DNA of 64,000 bases from an uncultured Phycisphaerales bacterium (GTDB lineage Bacteria > Planctomycetota > Phycisphaerae > Sedimentisphaerales > Anaerohalosphaeraceae): assembly GCA_937868095.1 (NCBI GenBank), contig CALMLO010000033.1:1-64000 (forward strand), read 5' to 3'. This document shows positions 16,975 to 27,275 of this stretch, one piece after another. Under the pieces are notes generated by a model that was given only the letters and a program-made list of their open reading frames with translations, had not been told where the DNA came from and made no database searches. Every line of letters begins with the position of its first letter. The stretch's first letter is position 1. Made by a program: the position numbers and the translations under genes.

Positions 16975-17080
16975 GGAAATGTTTGGTGATTATCAAACTT
17001 TTTTTGCGGGCAGGCGGAGCCGCGGTTGTGGGGGGAAATTCGGCTTGGCCGGTGATTTTTAAGTATTTTGGATGCTGTTT

Positions 17081-18844
17081 TTACTTGCTCCTAAGGACAG
17101 AGAGCCATTTGGAGATTTCTTTGCTTTTTTGTTCGATAATGTCCAGTAACTGCTCCGGCGTGCGGGTATCGACTACGGGCTTTTTGTTCGGATTGACCGC
17201 TTTCAGATCATAGACCGCATTTTCTATGTCGGCGGCTTTTTTCTCCGCTTCTCTGGCTGCTTTGGTGAATTGTTTTACCTTTTCCTGGGCCTCTTCGATG
17301 GCGGTTTTATCTTTTTTTCCGGCTTTTTTGAGTTCTTTGAGTCGCCGGCTCCATGCGGCGGCCTGGTGTTTTTTATTTGCGGCTTCGTCCCTGAACGGCT
17401 GGGCCTTGGCGGCAGCGGCTTTTTGCTTTTCTGCTATATCCACCGTCCAACTTAAAGGGCTGTCTTCCCGGTTGGGCAGGCGTCTGAAAAAGTCCTCAAA
17501 ATGCTTCAGCAGGAGCGGTGTCTTTTTGCCGACCTTGATATCCGTAAGGTCGTAGTACCAGATTTTTTCTGTGGGCCTGCCTTTGGTGAAGAAGAGCAGA
17601 TTGGTCTTGACGCCGGCGCCGGCGGCTGTGAATACTCCGGCCGGCAGACTAACGATACACCACAAACCGCAGTCAGCGAGGAGTTTGTGTTTGGTCTTGA
17701 CGAATGCTTTCTCGTTGGTTCGAAACAGCACTCCCTCATCCAGCACAATGCCGCATCGGCCGCCGGCTTTCAGGCATCGGATCACATGCTGTAAAAACAA
17801 AACCTGCGTGGCGCTGGTTTTATAGTCAAACGATGTCTGGGCTTCTTTGCCCTCCTTGCCTCCAAAAGGGGGATTGGTGAGGATGACATCGAACAGAGAG
17901 GGGGAGTTCTCAAAAAGCCCGCCATAGATTTCCTGGCCGGTCAGGGTATTGCCGTGCCAAAGATTGGGCTTATCGATCCCGTGCAGGATCAGATTGGCCA
18001 GAGCGATCGGATAGATCAGGTTCTCTTTTTCCCGGCCCCAGAAGGTGTTATGCTTTAATAATTCCAGGTCCTTGCCGGATTTGACCTGCCCGGCCATATA
18101 TTCAAACGACTGGGCCAGAAAACCCCCGGTCCCGCAGCCCGGATCATAGACGGTTTCTCCAAGTTTTGGATCGATAACCTGTACCATGGCTTTAATGACT
18201 TGCCGCGGGGTAAAGAACTGACCGCCGTCGTTGCCCTTTTCGCCCATCTTCAGGAGGAGTCCTTCATACACCTGCGAAAGCGGAAATACATGCGTCGGAT
18301 CGACGCTTTCCCGGCTGATCTCGTGGACCTTGTCGAGGACATCCTGAAAGTTCTTTTCCGTATCGATACGGACCTTTTCCACCCCGCTGAGGACCTCGCT
18401 GATGACCTTTTGCCGTGCGTTGGCATCCGGCTGTCTTTCCAGATTCTTCAGATACGGCAGGAGTTCATGATTAACGAACGAGAAAAAACTGTTGGTCGGG
18501 CCTTCGTTTTGCTCTTTTCGCTTCCAGCCGAGCGGTTTTCTCTGGCCGTTGACCTGAATTTGAACCGATTCATCGAATGGCGCCGCCCAGTCCCGCCAGC
18601 GGTACGGGGCCTTCAAAGACGGCTGGAATGGAATCCCGATCGCCTTGGCGTGTTCCTTTTCCTGTTCCTCCTGTTCATCCAAAATCCGCAGGAACAGAAT
18701 CCAGGTCAGTTCGGGGACATACTGCAAGGCCCCGGCACAGTTGCCACGGCGCATGATATCACAGATTGACTTAACTGCCGAATCAACCGACTGCTGAGTC
18801 GTCAGTTTTTTGCCGTTGCCGTTGTTGTTTTTCTTTTTTGCCAT
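17081..18844 (-). CDS. hsdM: Type I restriction-modification methyltransferase HsdM
   Basis: 587-residue modification subunit that methylates adenine N6. An N-terminal helical domain (about 15-190) is followed by the methyltransferase domain with motif I DPGCGTGGF (234-242) and catalytic motif IV NPPFGG (324-329). The C-terminal 110 residues are Lys/Ala-rich coiled coil, probably contacting HsdS. It is the last gene of the leftward operon hsdR-hsdS-orfX-hsdM; hsdM in last place is less common than M-S-R or R-M-S. AAGG lies 6 bases before the ATG. Confidence 0.96.
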   Translation of the reverse strand: MAKKKNNNGNGKKLTTQQSVDSAVKSICDIMRRGNCAGALQYVPELTWILFLRILDEQEEQEKEHAKAIGIPFQPSLKAPYRWRDWAAPFDESVQIQVNGQRKPLGWKRKEQNEGPTNSFFSFVNHELLPYLKNLERQPDANARQKVISEVLSGVEKVRIDTEKNFQDVLDKVHEISRESVDPTHVFPLSQVYEGLLLKMGEKGNDGGQFFTPRQVIKAMVQVIDPKLGETVYDPGCGTGGFLAQSFEYMAGQVKSGKDLELLKHNTFWGREKENLIYPIALANLILHGIDKPNLWHGNTLTGQEIYGGLFENSPSLFDVILTNPPFGGKEGKEAQTSFDYKTSATQVLFLQHVIRCLKAGGRCGIVLDEGVLFRTNEKAFVKTKHKLLADCGLWCIVSLPAGVFTAAGAGVKTNLLFFTKGRPTEKIWYYDLTDIKVGKKTPLLLKHFEDFFRRLPNREDSPLSWTVDIAEKQKAAAAKAQPFRDEAANKKHQAAAWSRRLKELKKAGKKDKTAIEEAQEKVKQFTKAAREAEKKAADIENAVYDLKAVNPNKKPVVDTRTPEQLLDIIEQKSKEISKWLSVLRSK

Positions 18845-18864
18845 ATATACCTTAAATCGAAAAA

Positions 18865-19290
18865 TTAACCGTGTTTTCGTATTAATTCAACAAATTCTTC
18901 GGTCATTCTGTATTTCTTAATCTTGACATTACTCGGAGTAATATCTATAACATATCCATAGTTTTCAAGGATATTGATTTTGCCCTGCAAATCTTCATGG
19001 TCTTCAAAAACGTAAAAAAAACATTTGCTGCTTGTGTTTGGAATAGCCCTCTTTGCAAGTATGAAGAAATTCCTAATAAATTTATTTTCCTCTTTACTGA
19101 GGTCACCCTTCATCTCTTCGATGAGTTTGGGCATGGATTCTTTAACAATTTTAAATTGTTTTATTGCCTGATTATGAGATTCCTGATATCGCCGCTTATC
19201 GGTGTATTTATCTGCAAAATATTTGCCAGTTGCTCCTATAGCACTTCCTAAAAGAAAACTTATCGAATTAGAGAACCAGTCAAATGCCAT
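18865..19290 (-). CDS. Small membrane-associated protein inside the hsd operon
   Basis: 141 residues, family not recognised. A weak hydrophobic segment near the N-terminus (about 8-25, FSNSISFLLGSAIGATGKYF) precedes a Lys-rich helical region and a small alpha/beta end with ENYGYVIDITPSNVKIKKYRM and TEEFVELIRK that resembles a winged-helix tail. It starts 2 bases after the end of hsdS and ends 20 bases before hsdM, so it is co-transcribed with them. It is clearly more AT-rich than neighbouring chromosomal genes. A role in regulating or localising the restriction complex, or an added defence function, is guesswork. Confidence 0.7.
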   Translation of the reverse strand: MAFDWFSNSISFLLGSAIGATGKYFADKYTDKRRYQESHNQAIKQFKIVKESMPKLIEEMKGDLSKEENKFIRNFFILAKRAIPNTSSKCFFYVFEDHEDLQGKINILENYGYVIDITPSNVKIKKYRMTEEFVELIRKHG

Positions 19291-19292
19291 AT

Positions 19293-20504
19293 TTACAAAT
19301 CACCTATGAATGCTTTTCGGAGCAAAGATGCCGAGATAGCGTTTATTTCATTTATTTCCGTTTCTATCAATTGGCAGAGTTGTTCTACGGATTTCATATG
19401 TACATTGATTTTATTAGCAATCTGCTTTTGTTCTTTTAAATCAGGTATTGGTGCATCCCATGAAAAAAGCTGATCGCGATTTAATTTGGGCATTCTTGCT
19501 CGTTGTGATTGACTTACCGCAAAATTCGTAAATTCTTCAGACAATAATAACCATGCAGTGTAATCAGGCCTTAAAAACCTCTGGTTAACCTCTATCGGAT
19601 ACATATCTGCACTACATAATCCCTCAAAATCAACTAACGCAACTTTTCTAAGATATGGTCTTAATTTAGAATAAAGAACCGATCCGGCAGAGAATAAATA
19701 TTTTCCACTAATCATTTGTTCTTCTGCCGCCGTGTTCAGATAAATAATCTTGCAAGTACCGGACTCAATATTTTCCCCGTTAACATGAGGCAAATTTCGA
19801 TACTCTGGTAGAGTAGGATTGACTTGTTTAGCTTCAATCTTCACTACCTGATCAAATCTTTTTCTGGGCCACCTTTTTAGGTTGGCTGGTGAAAAGACTT
19901 CCCGCAGGTAGGCATTGGGGAGGGCTTTGGCGGCTTCCTGTTGTTCCTGTGCAGCCTGGCGGGCCTTTTCCACAGCCGCAAGTTGCTCATTCAAAATCGC
20001 CGTAATCCGTTTTTGCTCAGAAAGAGGGGGAAGGGGGATTTCTATGCTTTCCACAACAGATTGTTTAAGTGATGGATACCCAGTGTTATCACTGTATTCC
20101 ATCATATCTATGCAACACAAAGACCAATACAGCCAAAGTGAAGTAGCTTCATCAGTAGGCTCAACAGCTATCAAATGCGAAACAATGTAAGCATTCCTTC
20201 CAAGTATCGCTCGGTTGTTCGTCATAATGGCTGCACCACTTTTTGGAAACAAAACTGTTCCTTTCTTCGCAGGCACCAGTTGACATTCTTTCAGTGCCTT
20301 TTCTGAAAGCCTGTCTGAAGTTTCCATTAACTTAATTGTTCTGCCGTGCCTACCCAAATCACTCACACGAACAAAAGGTGGTCCATCAGAACTAAAGAAT
20401 TCTTTTCCTTGTGGTGCTGCAGAACCAGCGAATATTCGAGCTACCTCCCCCAGTTTTACCCATTTCCATCCTTTCGGAAGTTGTTTATCAGCGGAAGCCA
20501 TCAT
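19293..20504 (-). CDS. hsdS: Type I restriction-modification specificity subunit HsdS
   Basis: 403-residue DNA-recognition subunit with two target-recognition domains (about 1-150 and 210-345). They are joined by a conserved helical spacer, PLPPLSEQKRITAILNEQL, and a matching C-terminal copy, DLKEQKQIANKINVHMKS. The ATG overlaps the hsdR stop by four bases, so translation is coupled. The second half is AT-rich, as usual for shuffled recognition domains. The recognition sequence cannot be inferred. Confidence 0.94.
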   Translation of the reverse strand: MMASADKQLPKGWKWVKLGEVARIFAGSAAPQGKEFFSSDGPPFVRVSDLGRHGRTIKLMETSDRLSEKALKECQLVPAKKGTVLFPKSGAAIMTNNRAILGRNAYIVSHLIAVEPTDEATSLWLYWSLCCIDMMEYSDNTGYPSLKQSVVESIEIPLPPLSEQKRITAILNEQLAAVEKARQAAQEQQEAAKALPNAYLREVFSPANLKRWPRKRFDQVVKIEAKQVNPTLPEYRNLPHVNGENIESGTCKIIYLNTAAEEQMISGKYLFSAGSVLYSKLRPYLRKVALVDFEGLCSADMYPIEVNQRFLRPDYTAWLLLSEEFTNFAVSQSQRARMPKLNRDQLFSWDAPIPDLKEQKQIANKINVHMKSVEQLCQLIETEINEINAISASLLRKAFIGDL

Positions 20505-22894
20505 GCTGCGAATATCCTGATTTTTGTTTCTTTGTATATTTCGTCGGGGCTGCCGGCCTGCTGGAGGGCGTCCAGTCCGCCGGCCTTTCTGACCTCCGGC
20601 GTCTCGAATATATGGGGACTTTCCAGACCTTCCGTGCCGCTGGTTTCAAACTGGGCGGCTATCGCCCGGATCGCATCCGCCGCTGGCTTGGGGAAGCTGT
20701 TTAACCAGGTTTGGTGCTTATAAGCAAACGAAAAGGCACGCTCCCGCTTTGTTCGGGGATTGGCCCCCCAGCCCAGTTCGGCCAGCACATCGTACAGGTC
20801 GTAATCCTCTTTTTTCTCTACCAGTTTGACTACAGAGGGGGAATACCCGGCCCGCACCAGCGTGTCCAGCAGGTCCTGCCGGGCAGGCGGCTCGACCCAT
20901 AGCGTGCGGAACTGGTCTAACGTATGGGCCTGACTGAGCAGTTTTTCCGCCAGCCGCTGCTTGTATTCCTCTACTTCAACCGGCATCGCCTGGCCGTCCA
21001 CATCGGTAACGATATAACGGCCCTGATCGGTGATATAGACTTCAAATCCGTCAACCAGAACCTGCTTCGGCGGGGCGGGGGGCGGCGTGGGTTCCGATTG
21101 GCCGGAGGTTTTTGGGGTAGTTGGGGCGGTAATAAACTCTTCGCCGAAGAGCCGCGTGGCATCCGTATAGTCATAGACCCGGAACATCAGTTTGTTGGTC
21201 GGAAGGTCAATGCGGGTTCCCCGTCCGACCATCTGGTAGAAACTGATTGGGGATTTTAGATACTTGAAAAAGACAATGTTCCGCACACAGGGTACATCCA
21301 CTCCGGTGGTTAGCAGGTCCACTGTCGTAGCGATAAAATGACTTCGGGTGGAGGCCCGCAGATCCGGCAACTGGTCATTGCCGCTGGAGGCGGCCGTACA
21401 TTTGAAGGCGTAATTTGGAAGTCGCGGGCGGTGATTTTTGGCGCACCAGTCTGCATACAGGTTGTTTAGGCAGACTGCCACATCGTCGGCATGGCGGTCG
21501 CGGGCACAGAAGATAATGGTTTTCTGCTCCGGTCCCCCGGTTTCCAGAAGATACTTAAAGAGGTCCTGGCACATGGCAAGGACTCGATCGGGCAGAAGGA
21601 TCTTATCTTCATATTGGTATCTCTCATAGAGATCTTCGATTTGGTCTGGACTGAGCGGCTGACCGGTGAGCGCATCCACCGGATTTCGGGCGATGATTTC
21701 TTCCTTAGTAATGCCTGTATCATCCAGATTGACGCGGCCTTTGTAGATTTCGCAGGCGGCCAGGTAGCCATCTTCGATGGCCTGGGCCATGTCATATTCA
21801 TAGACCGGCTCGCCGAAATACTTCAGGTTGTTGGCGGTTATTTCTTCATCGGCGATGGCCTCGTGGGTCTTTTCTTTTATCTTCAGTTGCCGGGGTGTAG
21901 CGGTCAGGCCGATCTGAACGGCCTGGCTGTTGCGGGTGAGGACCTGAGACCACTTGCCCCAGGCCGAGCGATGACATTCATCGATGATCACGTGCGAAAA
22001 ATAGTTTTCCGGATAAAATTCCGTTAAAAATGTTGCATCGTCATCCTCTTTGGCTACTCCCAAAGTCTGATAGGTGGCGATATGGATACGGGCGTTGCGG
22101 GCGTTGTTTTTGCCGTCTGCGTTGCGATAGACCTCAGCGGCATTGGAGCCGAACACATTCTGAAAGGCGCCGAGGGCCTGCGTCCGCAGTTCATCCCGGT
22201 CACAAACAAATAAGGCCCGTTTTAACTGGCCTGCATCGCTGATGCGTTTGAGGAGATTGACGGCGATAAAGGTCTTTCCTGAGCCGGTCGCCAAAGCAAG
22301 CAGGGCGCGGGGCGGGATGTTTTTCTGTCTGCATTGTACGATTTTTTCAAGGACGGCCCGGATCGCTGCGTCTTGATAATAGCGGCGAGTCCCCTCTCCA
22401 CCGGTGTACGGCGTCAGCAGAGGTTTGGCCTCTTCGGATTCAAGATTGAATCCCATTTTTTGCTCATAGCGGCTGCGTAGTTCGTCCGGGGTTGGAAACT
22501 CGCTTAAGGGGCGGGGCGGTGTTGTGATTCCGGTATAGCGGTCAAACTCGACGAACAAGTAGCCGTTGGAGGAAAAAACAAAGGGGACATTTAACCGTTT
22601 GCATTCTGAATATCCTTTGGCCTGATCGAGGCCGTGGGCTGGGGGAAGTGTGTTTCTCTTGGCTTCGATGAGGGCAACAGCGACCGGCTGGTTGTTGGGA
22701 TTGACTTTGACACGCAGGAGATAGTCCACTTTCCCCTTGGCACGTCGTCGGGCTGTGCCGTTGATGATTTCGATGCTGCCGGCGGTTTGTTCTCTGCGGA
22801 TCAGGTCCTCTGTCCAGCCCCTTTGATGAAGGGCCGGATCGATGAGTTTGGCCCTTGTGTCGGCTTCGGAATAAGCCACGATGTGATTCGGCAT
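20501..22894 (-). CDS. hsdR: Type I restriction endonuclease HsdR
   Basis: 797 residues from the ATG at 22894, chosen because GGGAG precedes it at good spacing. The N-terminal PD-(D/E)XK nuclease has Asp57 (KVDYL) and the IEAKR core (about 76-80). The helicase motor has Walker A ATGSGKT (about 202-208), DECH (305-308) and motif III GLTATP. Motif VI reads QMVGRGTRID. The C-terminal part resembles the EcoEI-type HsdR tail. It leads the operon. Together with HsdS and HsdM it should cut unmodified foreign DNA. Confidence 0.95.
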   Translation of the reverse strand: MPNHIVAYSEADTRAKLIDPALHQRGWTEDLIRREQTAGSIEIINGTARRRAKGKVDYLLRVKVNPNNQPVAVALIEAKRNTLPPAHGLDQAKGYSECKRLNVPFVFSSNGYLFVEFDRYTGITTPPRPLSEFPTPDELRSRYEQKMGFNLESEEAKPLLTPYTGGEGTRRYYQDAAIRAVLEKIVQCRQKNIPPRALLALATGSGKTFIAVNLLKRISDAGQLKRALFVCDRDELRTQALGAFQNVFGSNAAEVYRNADGKNNARNARIHIATYQTLGVAKEDDDATFLTEFYPENYFSHVIIDECHRSAWGKWSQVLTRNSQAVQIGLTATPRQLKIKEKTHEAIADEEITANNLKYFGEPVYEYDMAQAIEDGYLAACEIYKGRVNLDDTGITKEEIIARNPVDALTGQPLSPDQIEDLYERYQYEDKILLPDRVLAMCQDLFKYLLETGGPEQKTIIFCARDRHADDVAVCLNNLYADWCAKNHRPRLPNYAFKCTAASSGNDQLPDLRASTRSHFIATTVDLLTTGVDVPCVRNIVFFKYLKSPISFYQMVGRGTRIDLPTNKLMFRVYDYTDATRLFGEEFITAPTTPKTSGQSEPTPPPAPPKQVLVDGFEVYITDQGRYIVTDVDGQAMPVEVEEYKQRLAEKLLSQAHTLDQFRTLWVEPPARQDLLDTLVRAGYSPSVVKLVEKKEDYDLYDVLAELGWGANPRTKRERAFSFAYKHQTWLNSFPKPAADAIRAIAAQFETSGTEGLESPHIFETPEVRKAGGLDALQQAGSPDEIYKETKIRIFAA

Positions 22895-23334
22895 AAGAAG
22901 ACTCCCTCGCACTGTCTCTTCTATTCTATGAGCCCAATGGCCGACCCTTTGTGTCGCATATTATCAGTGATTTCTGTTTGTAAGATATAATAATAGCCGA
23001 TTTTTGACGGTTTGGCAAGGGTTTTTGGGGGGGTTGTTGTGGCGATGACGGTGCGGGGGTGGGGCAAGGGTTTTTGGGCGGGCGGCGAAGCTGAGGATTC
23101 AGCGGAGGAGTTCGCCTTTTTCGGGGTGTTTTCCCGTGGAGCTGTGTAAAAAGCCGGCCGGGTTAAGGCAAGTTTTTTGCGGTGTGCGGCGGAGGGGCGT
23201 GGGGATTAAAAAACGACCTATCCTGTTTTTCTGCAAGGAGTAATGAAAAATCCGGCGGGCTGATTCTTCAAGCCGGCCGGCGGCGCGGGGATAGAGTATG
23301 GCAAAAAAAGGCAAATCTGGTAGGATAGCGGCGG
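22895..23334. other. Intergenic region between hsdR and recG
   Basis: 440 bases between divergent genes. A 16-base direct repeat GGCAAGGGTTTTTGGG occurs at 23014-23029 and 23063-23078 (49-base period), inside a G-rich stretch with the same flavour as the repeat zone at 16.5 kb. No intact gene or clear promoter was recognised. Confidence 0.5.
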
Positions 23335-25437
23335 ATGACAGAACAAGTAAGCCGACAAACAGAAATCACCCTTTCCACGCCGGTGCAGTATTTGAAGGGA
23401 GTGGGGCCGATTCGCGCCAAGGCACTGGCGGAATCAGGGGTTCAGACAGCCGGAGAACTGCTTGATTATTTTCCGCGCGAGTGGCGCTTTGCGCCTCCGC
23501 TGAAGAAAATCTCTGAGATTCGGGCGGGCGAGAAGGTCTGCATAACGGGGATTGTCGAGCAGACCCATTATCAGGCCCACCGCAAAATTCCTTTTTTTGA
23601 GGCCGTGGTGGCCGACGAGAGCGGCGTGTGCCGGATTGTGTGGTTTCACGGGAAATATCTTCTTCATCAAATTGAGCCGGGCCAGCGTCTGATTGCCGCC
23701 GGCGAGGTGAGCGAATACAAGCACCGGCTTCAACTGACCAATCCGCGATTTCACATTCTCCGTCCTGATGAACCGGAAGCAGCCGAGGCCTTCAGCGGTC
23801 CGGTGTATCCGGCCAGCGCCAAACTGCCCTTTTGGCAGATACGAAAAATCATTCAGGAATCGCTGGATGTTCTTACGGAGCAGGTGCCGGAGTTTTATCC
23901 GGAGTCCTTTTTGAAACAGAATGCGTTTATTTCCCGACGGACGGCTTATCGGCAGATTCATCGTCCGGAAAATGAAGCGGTTCTTGCTGAGGCCATTCGT
24001 CGTCTCAAGTATGATGAGTTGTTTCTGATGCAGCTGGGGCTGGCGGTTCGGCGGCATCATCTGGAGCATACGTGTTCGGCTTTTCCCATGCAGTGGACGG
24101 AAGAAATTGACCGGCGGATTCGCCGGCGTTTTCCCTTTCTGCTGACGGCTGAGCAGGAGCGCGTCATTGAGGAAATCGTATCGGATATGAAGCGGACGAT
24201 TCCAATGAATCGCCTGCTGCAGGGGGATGTCGGTTCGGGCAAGACGGTTGTTGCGCTGTATGCGGCACTGCTGGCGGCGGCCAATAAAAAGCAGGCCGTC
24301 CTCATGGCTCCTACGGAAATTCTTGCCCGCCAGCACATGGAGAGCATCGAGCGATATCTGAAGGGCAGCCGTGTCCGCCGGGGGCTGCTGGTCGGGGGGA
24401 TGCCGGCGGCTCAGCGTGCGGAACTGACGCGGCAGCTGGCCGAAGGCGGGATAGATATTCTTGCGGGAACAGTGGCCATGCTTGAACAGGATGTGCAGTT
24501 TGCCGATTTGGGGCTGGTTGTTATTGATGAGCAGCACAAGTTCGGGGTTCGTCAGCGTGCGGAGCTTCGCAAAGGGAGTTATCCGCACTGTCTGGTGATG
24601 ACGGCCACGCCGATACCGCGAACGCTGGCGATGACGGTTTTCGGGGATTTGGATGTATCGGTTATCCGGCAGCGTCCGCCCGGGCGCGGGGAGGTTGTGA
24701 CCCGCTGGGTTCGGCCTCCGCAGCGGGCGGCGGCGATGGATTTTATCCGCCGGCAGATTCGGGCCGGAAGGCAGGCCTATTTTGTTTATCCGCGGATTGA
24801 GAGCAACGGAGACGCTGCCGAAAACGGGGCGATGAAGGCCGCGGTGGAGGAGCATCGACTTTTGTCGCAAACTGTTTTTCCGGAGTTTCGAATCGGTCTG
24901 CTTCACGGGCAGATGGCATCGGCGGAGAAGAAAAAGATAATGGCGGAGTTCCGCAGCGGCCGAATCCATATTCTCGTGAGCACGGTTGTGATCGAAGTGG
25001 GGGTGGATGTTCCTAACGCCACTATTATGGTGATTGAAAATGCCGACCGTTTCGGGCTGGCGCAGCTGCATCAGCTGCGGGGGCGAATCGGGCGGGGGCA
25101 GAATCGCTCCTATTGTCTGCTGTTTTCTGAAACGGATGACCCGCAGGCCAGCGAGCGGCTGTCGATTCTGACGCGTTCGAGTGATGGGTTTGAGATTGCC
25201 GAAGAGGACCTTCGGCTGCGGGGGCCCGGGGAATTATTCAGCGCTCGACAGCATGGGCTGCCGGATTTGAAGATTGCGAATATTGTGGAGGATTTCGACC
25301 TGCTGACCTATGCCCGCAAAAATGCCTTTGAACTGGTGCGTGAGGACCCGCGTTTGTCGCGGCCGGAGCATGCAGCGCTGCGTCGGGCGCTGATAGAACG
25401 GTTCGGAGCGGCGCTGGGGCTGGCGGATGTGGGCTGA
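23335..25437 (+). CDS. recG: ATP-dependent DNA helicase RecG
   Basis: 700 residues, full length for RecG, which rewinds and reverses stalled replication forks and Holliday junctions. The N-terminal wedge/OB region begins [19 protein letters not shown] and continues to about residue 220. The motor has Walker [20 protein letters not shown] as the Walker B region, [11 protein letters not shown], and the [12 protein letters not shown] motif VI. The C-terminal wedge-contacting part includes [17 protein letters not shown]. It may be co-transcribed with the potassium transporter genes, which start 45 bases downstream. Confidence 0.97.
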   Translation: MTEQVSRQTEITLSTPVQYLKGVGPIRAKALAESGVQTAGELLDYFPREWRFAPPLKKISEIRAGEKVCITGIVEQTHYQAHRKIPFFEAVVADESGVCRIVWFHGKYLLHQIEPGQRLIAAGEVSEYKHRLQLTNPRFHILRPDEPEAAEAFSGPVYPASAKLPFWQIRKIIQESLDVLTEQVPEFYPESFLKQNAFISRRTAYRQIHRPENEAVLAEAIRRLKYDELFLMQLGLAVRRHHLEHTCSAFPMQWTEEIDRRIRRRFPFLLTAEQERVIEEIVSDMKRTIPMNRLLQGDVGSGKTVVALYAALLAAANKKQAVLMAPTEILARQHMESIERYLKGSRVRRGLLVGGMPAAQRAELTRQLAEGGIDILAGTVAMLEQDVQFADLGLVVIDEQHKFGVRQRAELRKGSYPHCLVMTATPIPRTLAMTVFGDLDVSVIRQRPPGRGEVVTRWVRPPQRAAAMDFIRRQIRAGRQAYFVYPRIESNGDAAENGAMKAAVEEHRLLSQTVFPEFRIGLLHGQMASAEKKKIMAEFRSGRIHILVSTVVIEVGVDVPNATIMVIENADRFGLAQLHQLRGRIGRGQNRSYCLLFSETDDPQASERLSILTRSSDGFEIAEEDLRLRGPGELFSARQHGLPDLKIANIVEDFDLLTYARKNAFELVREDPRLSRPEHAALRRALIERFGAALGLADVG

Positions 25438-25482
25438 AATTGTGTTGGAAAAAATGAGCATGAACGGATAAGACATAGGGCT

Positions 25483-27261
25483 ATGAACATACGCTACAAG
25501 AACATGACTGTGGAACGGGTTCTGATCGCCGTCAATGGGCTGGCGGTTCTGGCGGTGGCCGCCTCGTTTGTGATGCTTTACGGCTTTGAGAGGCCGGTTC
25601 TGCCTGCCGGCGTGCTCTACAGCATTCAGTTTACGGCGCTGCTGATTTTTCTGGGTGAAAAGGTTGTCCGGTACTGCAATGCGGAATCGAAGCGGGAGTT
25701 TTTCAAACTGAACTGGTTTGAGATTCCGCTGCTGGGGGTTCTGGTGCCTTTTGCGGTGGGCAGCGGGCGATGGTTTGATGCCGAAAATCAGCGTCTGGCT
25801 CTTCTGATTGCCACGGATACGTATCTGGTTCTTCAGGTGATAACCAAATTGTGCCGCAGCATGGTTGCGGCGGCTGCCAGCGGGAAAAATCCGCCGCGGG
25901 CTCTGGCCGCTCTCTTTGTCATTCTGATTGCGGCCGGTTCGGGCCTTCTGATGCTGCCCCGCTCTCATCATCTTGAGCATCTTGCCTTTACGGATGCGGT
26001 GTTCACCGCTGCCAGTGCGACGTGTGTGACGGGTCTGAGTGTTCACGATACAGGCACTGATTTTACGACGATGGGTCAGGTGGTGATTCTGGCGCTGATT
26101 CAGCTGGGCGGGCTGGGTATCGTGATTTTCGGGGCTGTGATGGCACTGCTTCTCGGCCAGGCGCTGAGCGTGCGGGAATCGGCGGCGATGCAGGACCTGC
26201 TGAACGCTCAAACGCTCAGCCGTATCGGCCGGATGATTGCCTTTATTTTTCTGACGACCCTTCTGATCGAATCGGTCGGGGCTGTTTGTCTGTATCCGAT
26301 GTGGGATGATGTGCCGTGCCGCTACACAACCGCCGACGGGAAATGGTTCTGCAGTTTTTTCCATTCCGTCAGTGCGTTCTGCAATGCGGGCTTCAGTTTG
26401 TTTTCAAAAAGTCTGATGGAGTATAAATCATCGGCGAGGGTGTATGCGGTCATTGCGCCGCTGATTATTCTTGGCGGGCTTGGGTTCAGTGTGCTTTCCA
26501 ACCTTGCGGCCATCGCTGAGGATCGTCTGATTCGCTTCTTCCACCGTCGAAGGCAGCAGGGTTTTGTTTTCACGAGCCGCCCGCCCGTGCGGCTTCATCT
26601 TCAAACCAAAATCGTTCTGACTGTTACTGCTCTGCTGATTGCGGTCGGGACGGGGGCCCTTCTGCTGTTTGAATCGTTCCTGCCGGGTTCTCTTTACAAA
26701 GGCGATATTGGGGCGGCCTTTTTCCAGGCCGTCTCTGCACGAACGGCGGGCTTTAACACAGTGGAGATTGGGGCTTTGTCGGAGGCCTGCCGGGCGGTGC
26801 TGATTCTGCTGATGTTCATCGGCGGTTCCCCCGGTTCGACGGCCGGCGGTATCAAAACCGTTACGTTTGCGGTGGTCGTGATGATTGCGTGGGCATCGTT
26901 CCGCAAGCGGCGGGATGTGGAAATCTTCCGCCGTTCCATCCGTCTGGTGGTGGTCGGACGCGCCGTGACCGTAGTTCTGCTGTTTTCCGCCATGGTCCTG
27001 CTATCAACCTTCGGGCTGGTTTTGACCGAACGGCACAGCCATTTTTCCTTTCTGGATTTGCTGTTTGAGGCGGTTTCGGCGTTGGGAACGGTTGGTCTGA
27101 GCACCGGTCTTACCCCCGCTTTGACAACAGCCGGCAAATGGATTATCATTGTGACGATGCTCGTCGGCCGTCTGGGGCCGCTGACACTGCTGGCGGGTCT
27201 GACACACGAAATCAAACCGGCAAGTTTTGAGTATCCGTCCGAGCCGGTTATTGTCGGTTAA
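25483..27261 (+). CDS. TrkH/KtrB-type potassium uptake channel subunit
   Basis: 592-residue multi-pass membrane protein of the SKT family. The four pore loops show their selectivity-filter glycines in TCVTGLSVHDT, FCNAGFSLF, RTAGFNTVE and GTVGLSTGLT. About 150 extra N-terminal residues carry further hydrophobic helices and extend the usual core. The gating partner TrkA/KtrA starts 14 bases downstream, and the pair form a regulated K+ (or K+/Na+) uptake system in the inner membrane. Confidence 0.93.
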   Translation: MNIRYKNMTVERVLIAVNGLAVLAVAASFVMLYGFERPVLPAGVLYSIQFTALLIFLGEKVVRYCNAESKREFFKLNWFEIPLLGVLVPFAVGSGRWFDAENQRLALLIATDTYLVLQVITKLCRSMVAAAASGKNPPRALAALFVILIAAGSGLLMLPRSHHLEHLAFTDAVFTAASATCVTGLSVHDTGTDFTTMGQVVILALIQLGGLGIVIFGAVMALLLGQALSVRESAAMQDLLNAQTLSRIGRMIAFIFLTTLLIESVGAVCLYPMWDDVPCRYTTADGKWFCSFFHSVSAFCNAGFSLFSKSLMEYKSSARVYAVIAPLIILGGLGFSVLSNLAAIAEDRLIRFFHRRRQQGFVFTSRPPVRLHLQTKIVLTVTALLIAVGTGALLLFESFLPGSLYKGDIGAAFFQAVSARTAGFNTVEIGALSEACRAVLILLMFIGGSPGSTAGGIKTVTFAVVVMIAWASFRKRRDVEIFRRSIRLVVVGRAVTVVLLFSAMVLLSTFGLVLTERHSHFSFLDLLFEAVSALGTVGLSTGLTPALTTAGKWIIIVTMLVGRLGPLTLLAGLTHEIKPASFEYPSEPVIVG

Positions 27262-27275
27262 AAACAGGAGTATCC

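Larger units (their letters stand above)
16153..17080. other. Long gene-poor region, G-rich on the plus strand
   Basis: 928 bases without a convincing gene. It contains repeat copy B, three copies of a GCGCGCATTTTAAAGCC-type repeat, runs of purine-rich sequence (about 16680-16850) and a leftward promoter at 16947-16974. A leftward frame beginning at 16936 is open for 222 codons but is Pro/Ser-rich low-complexity sequence, and I do not call it. A 38-codon leftward frame (16276-16392) lacks a ribosome site. Confidence 0.6.

Noticed and set aside
23434-25071. Leftward 545-codon frame
   Set aside because: It is the antisense of recG, a known full-length gene, and its translation has no family signature.
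25234-26364. Leftward 376-codon frame opposite recG and the potassium channel gene
   Set aside because: It crosses two confident rightward genes and is compositionally biased.
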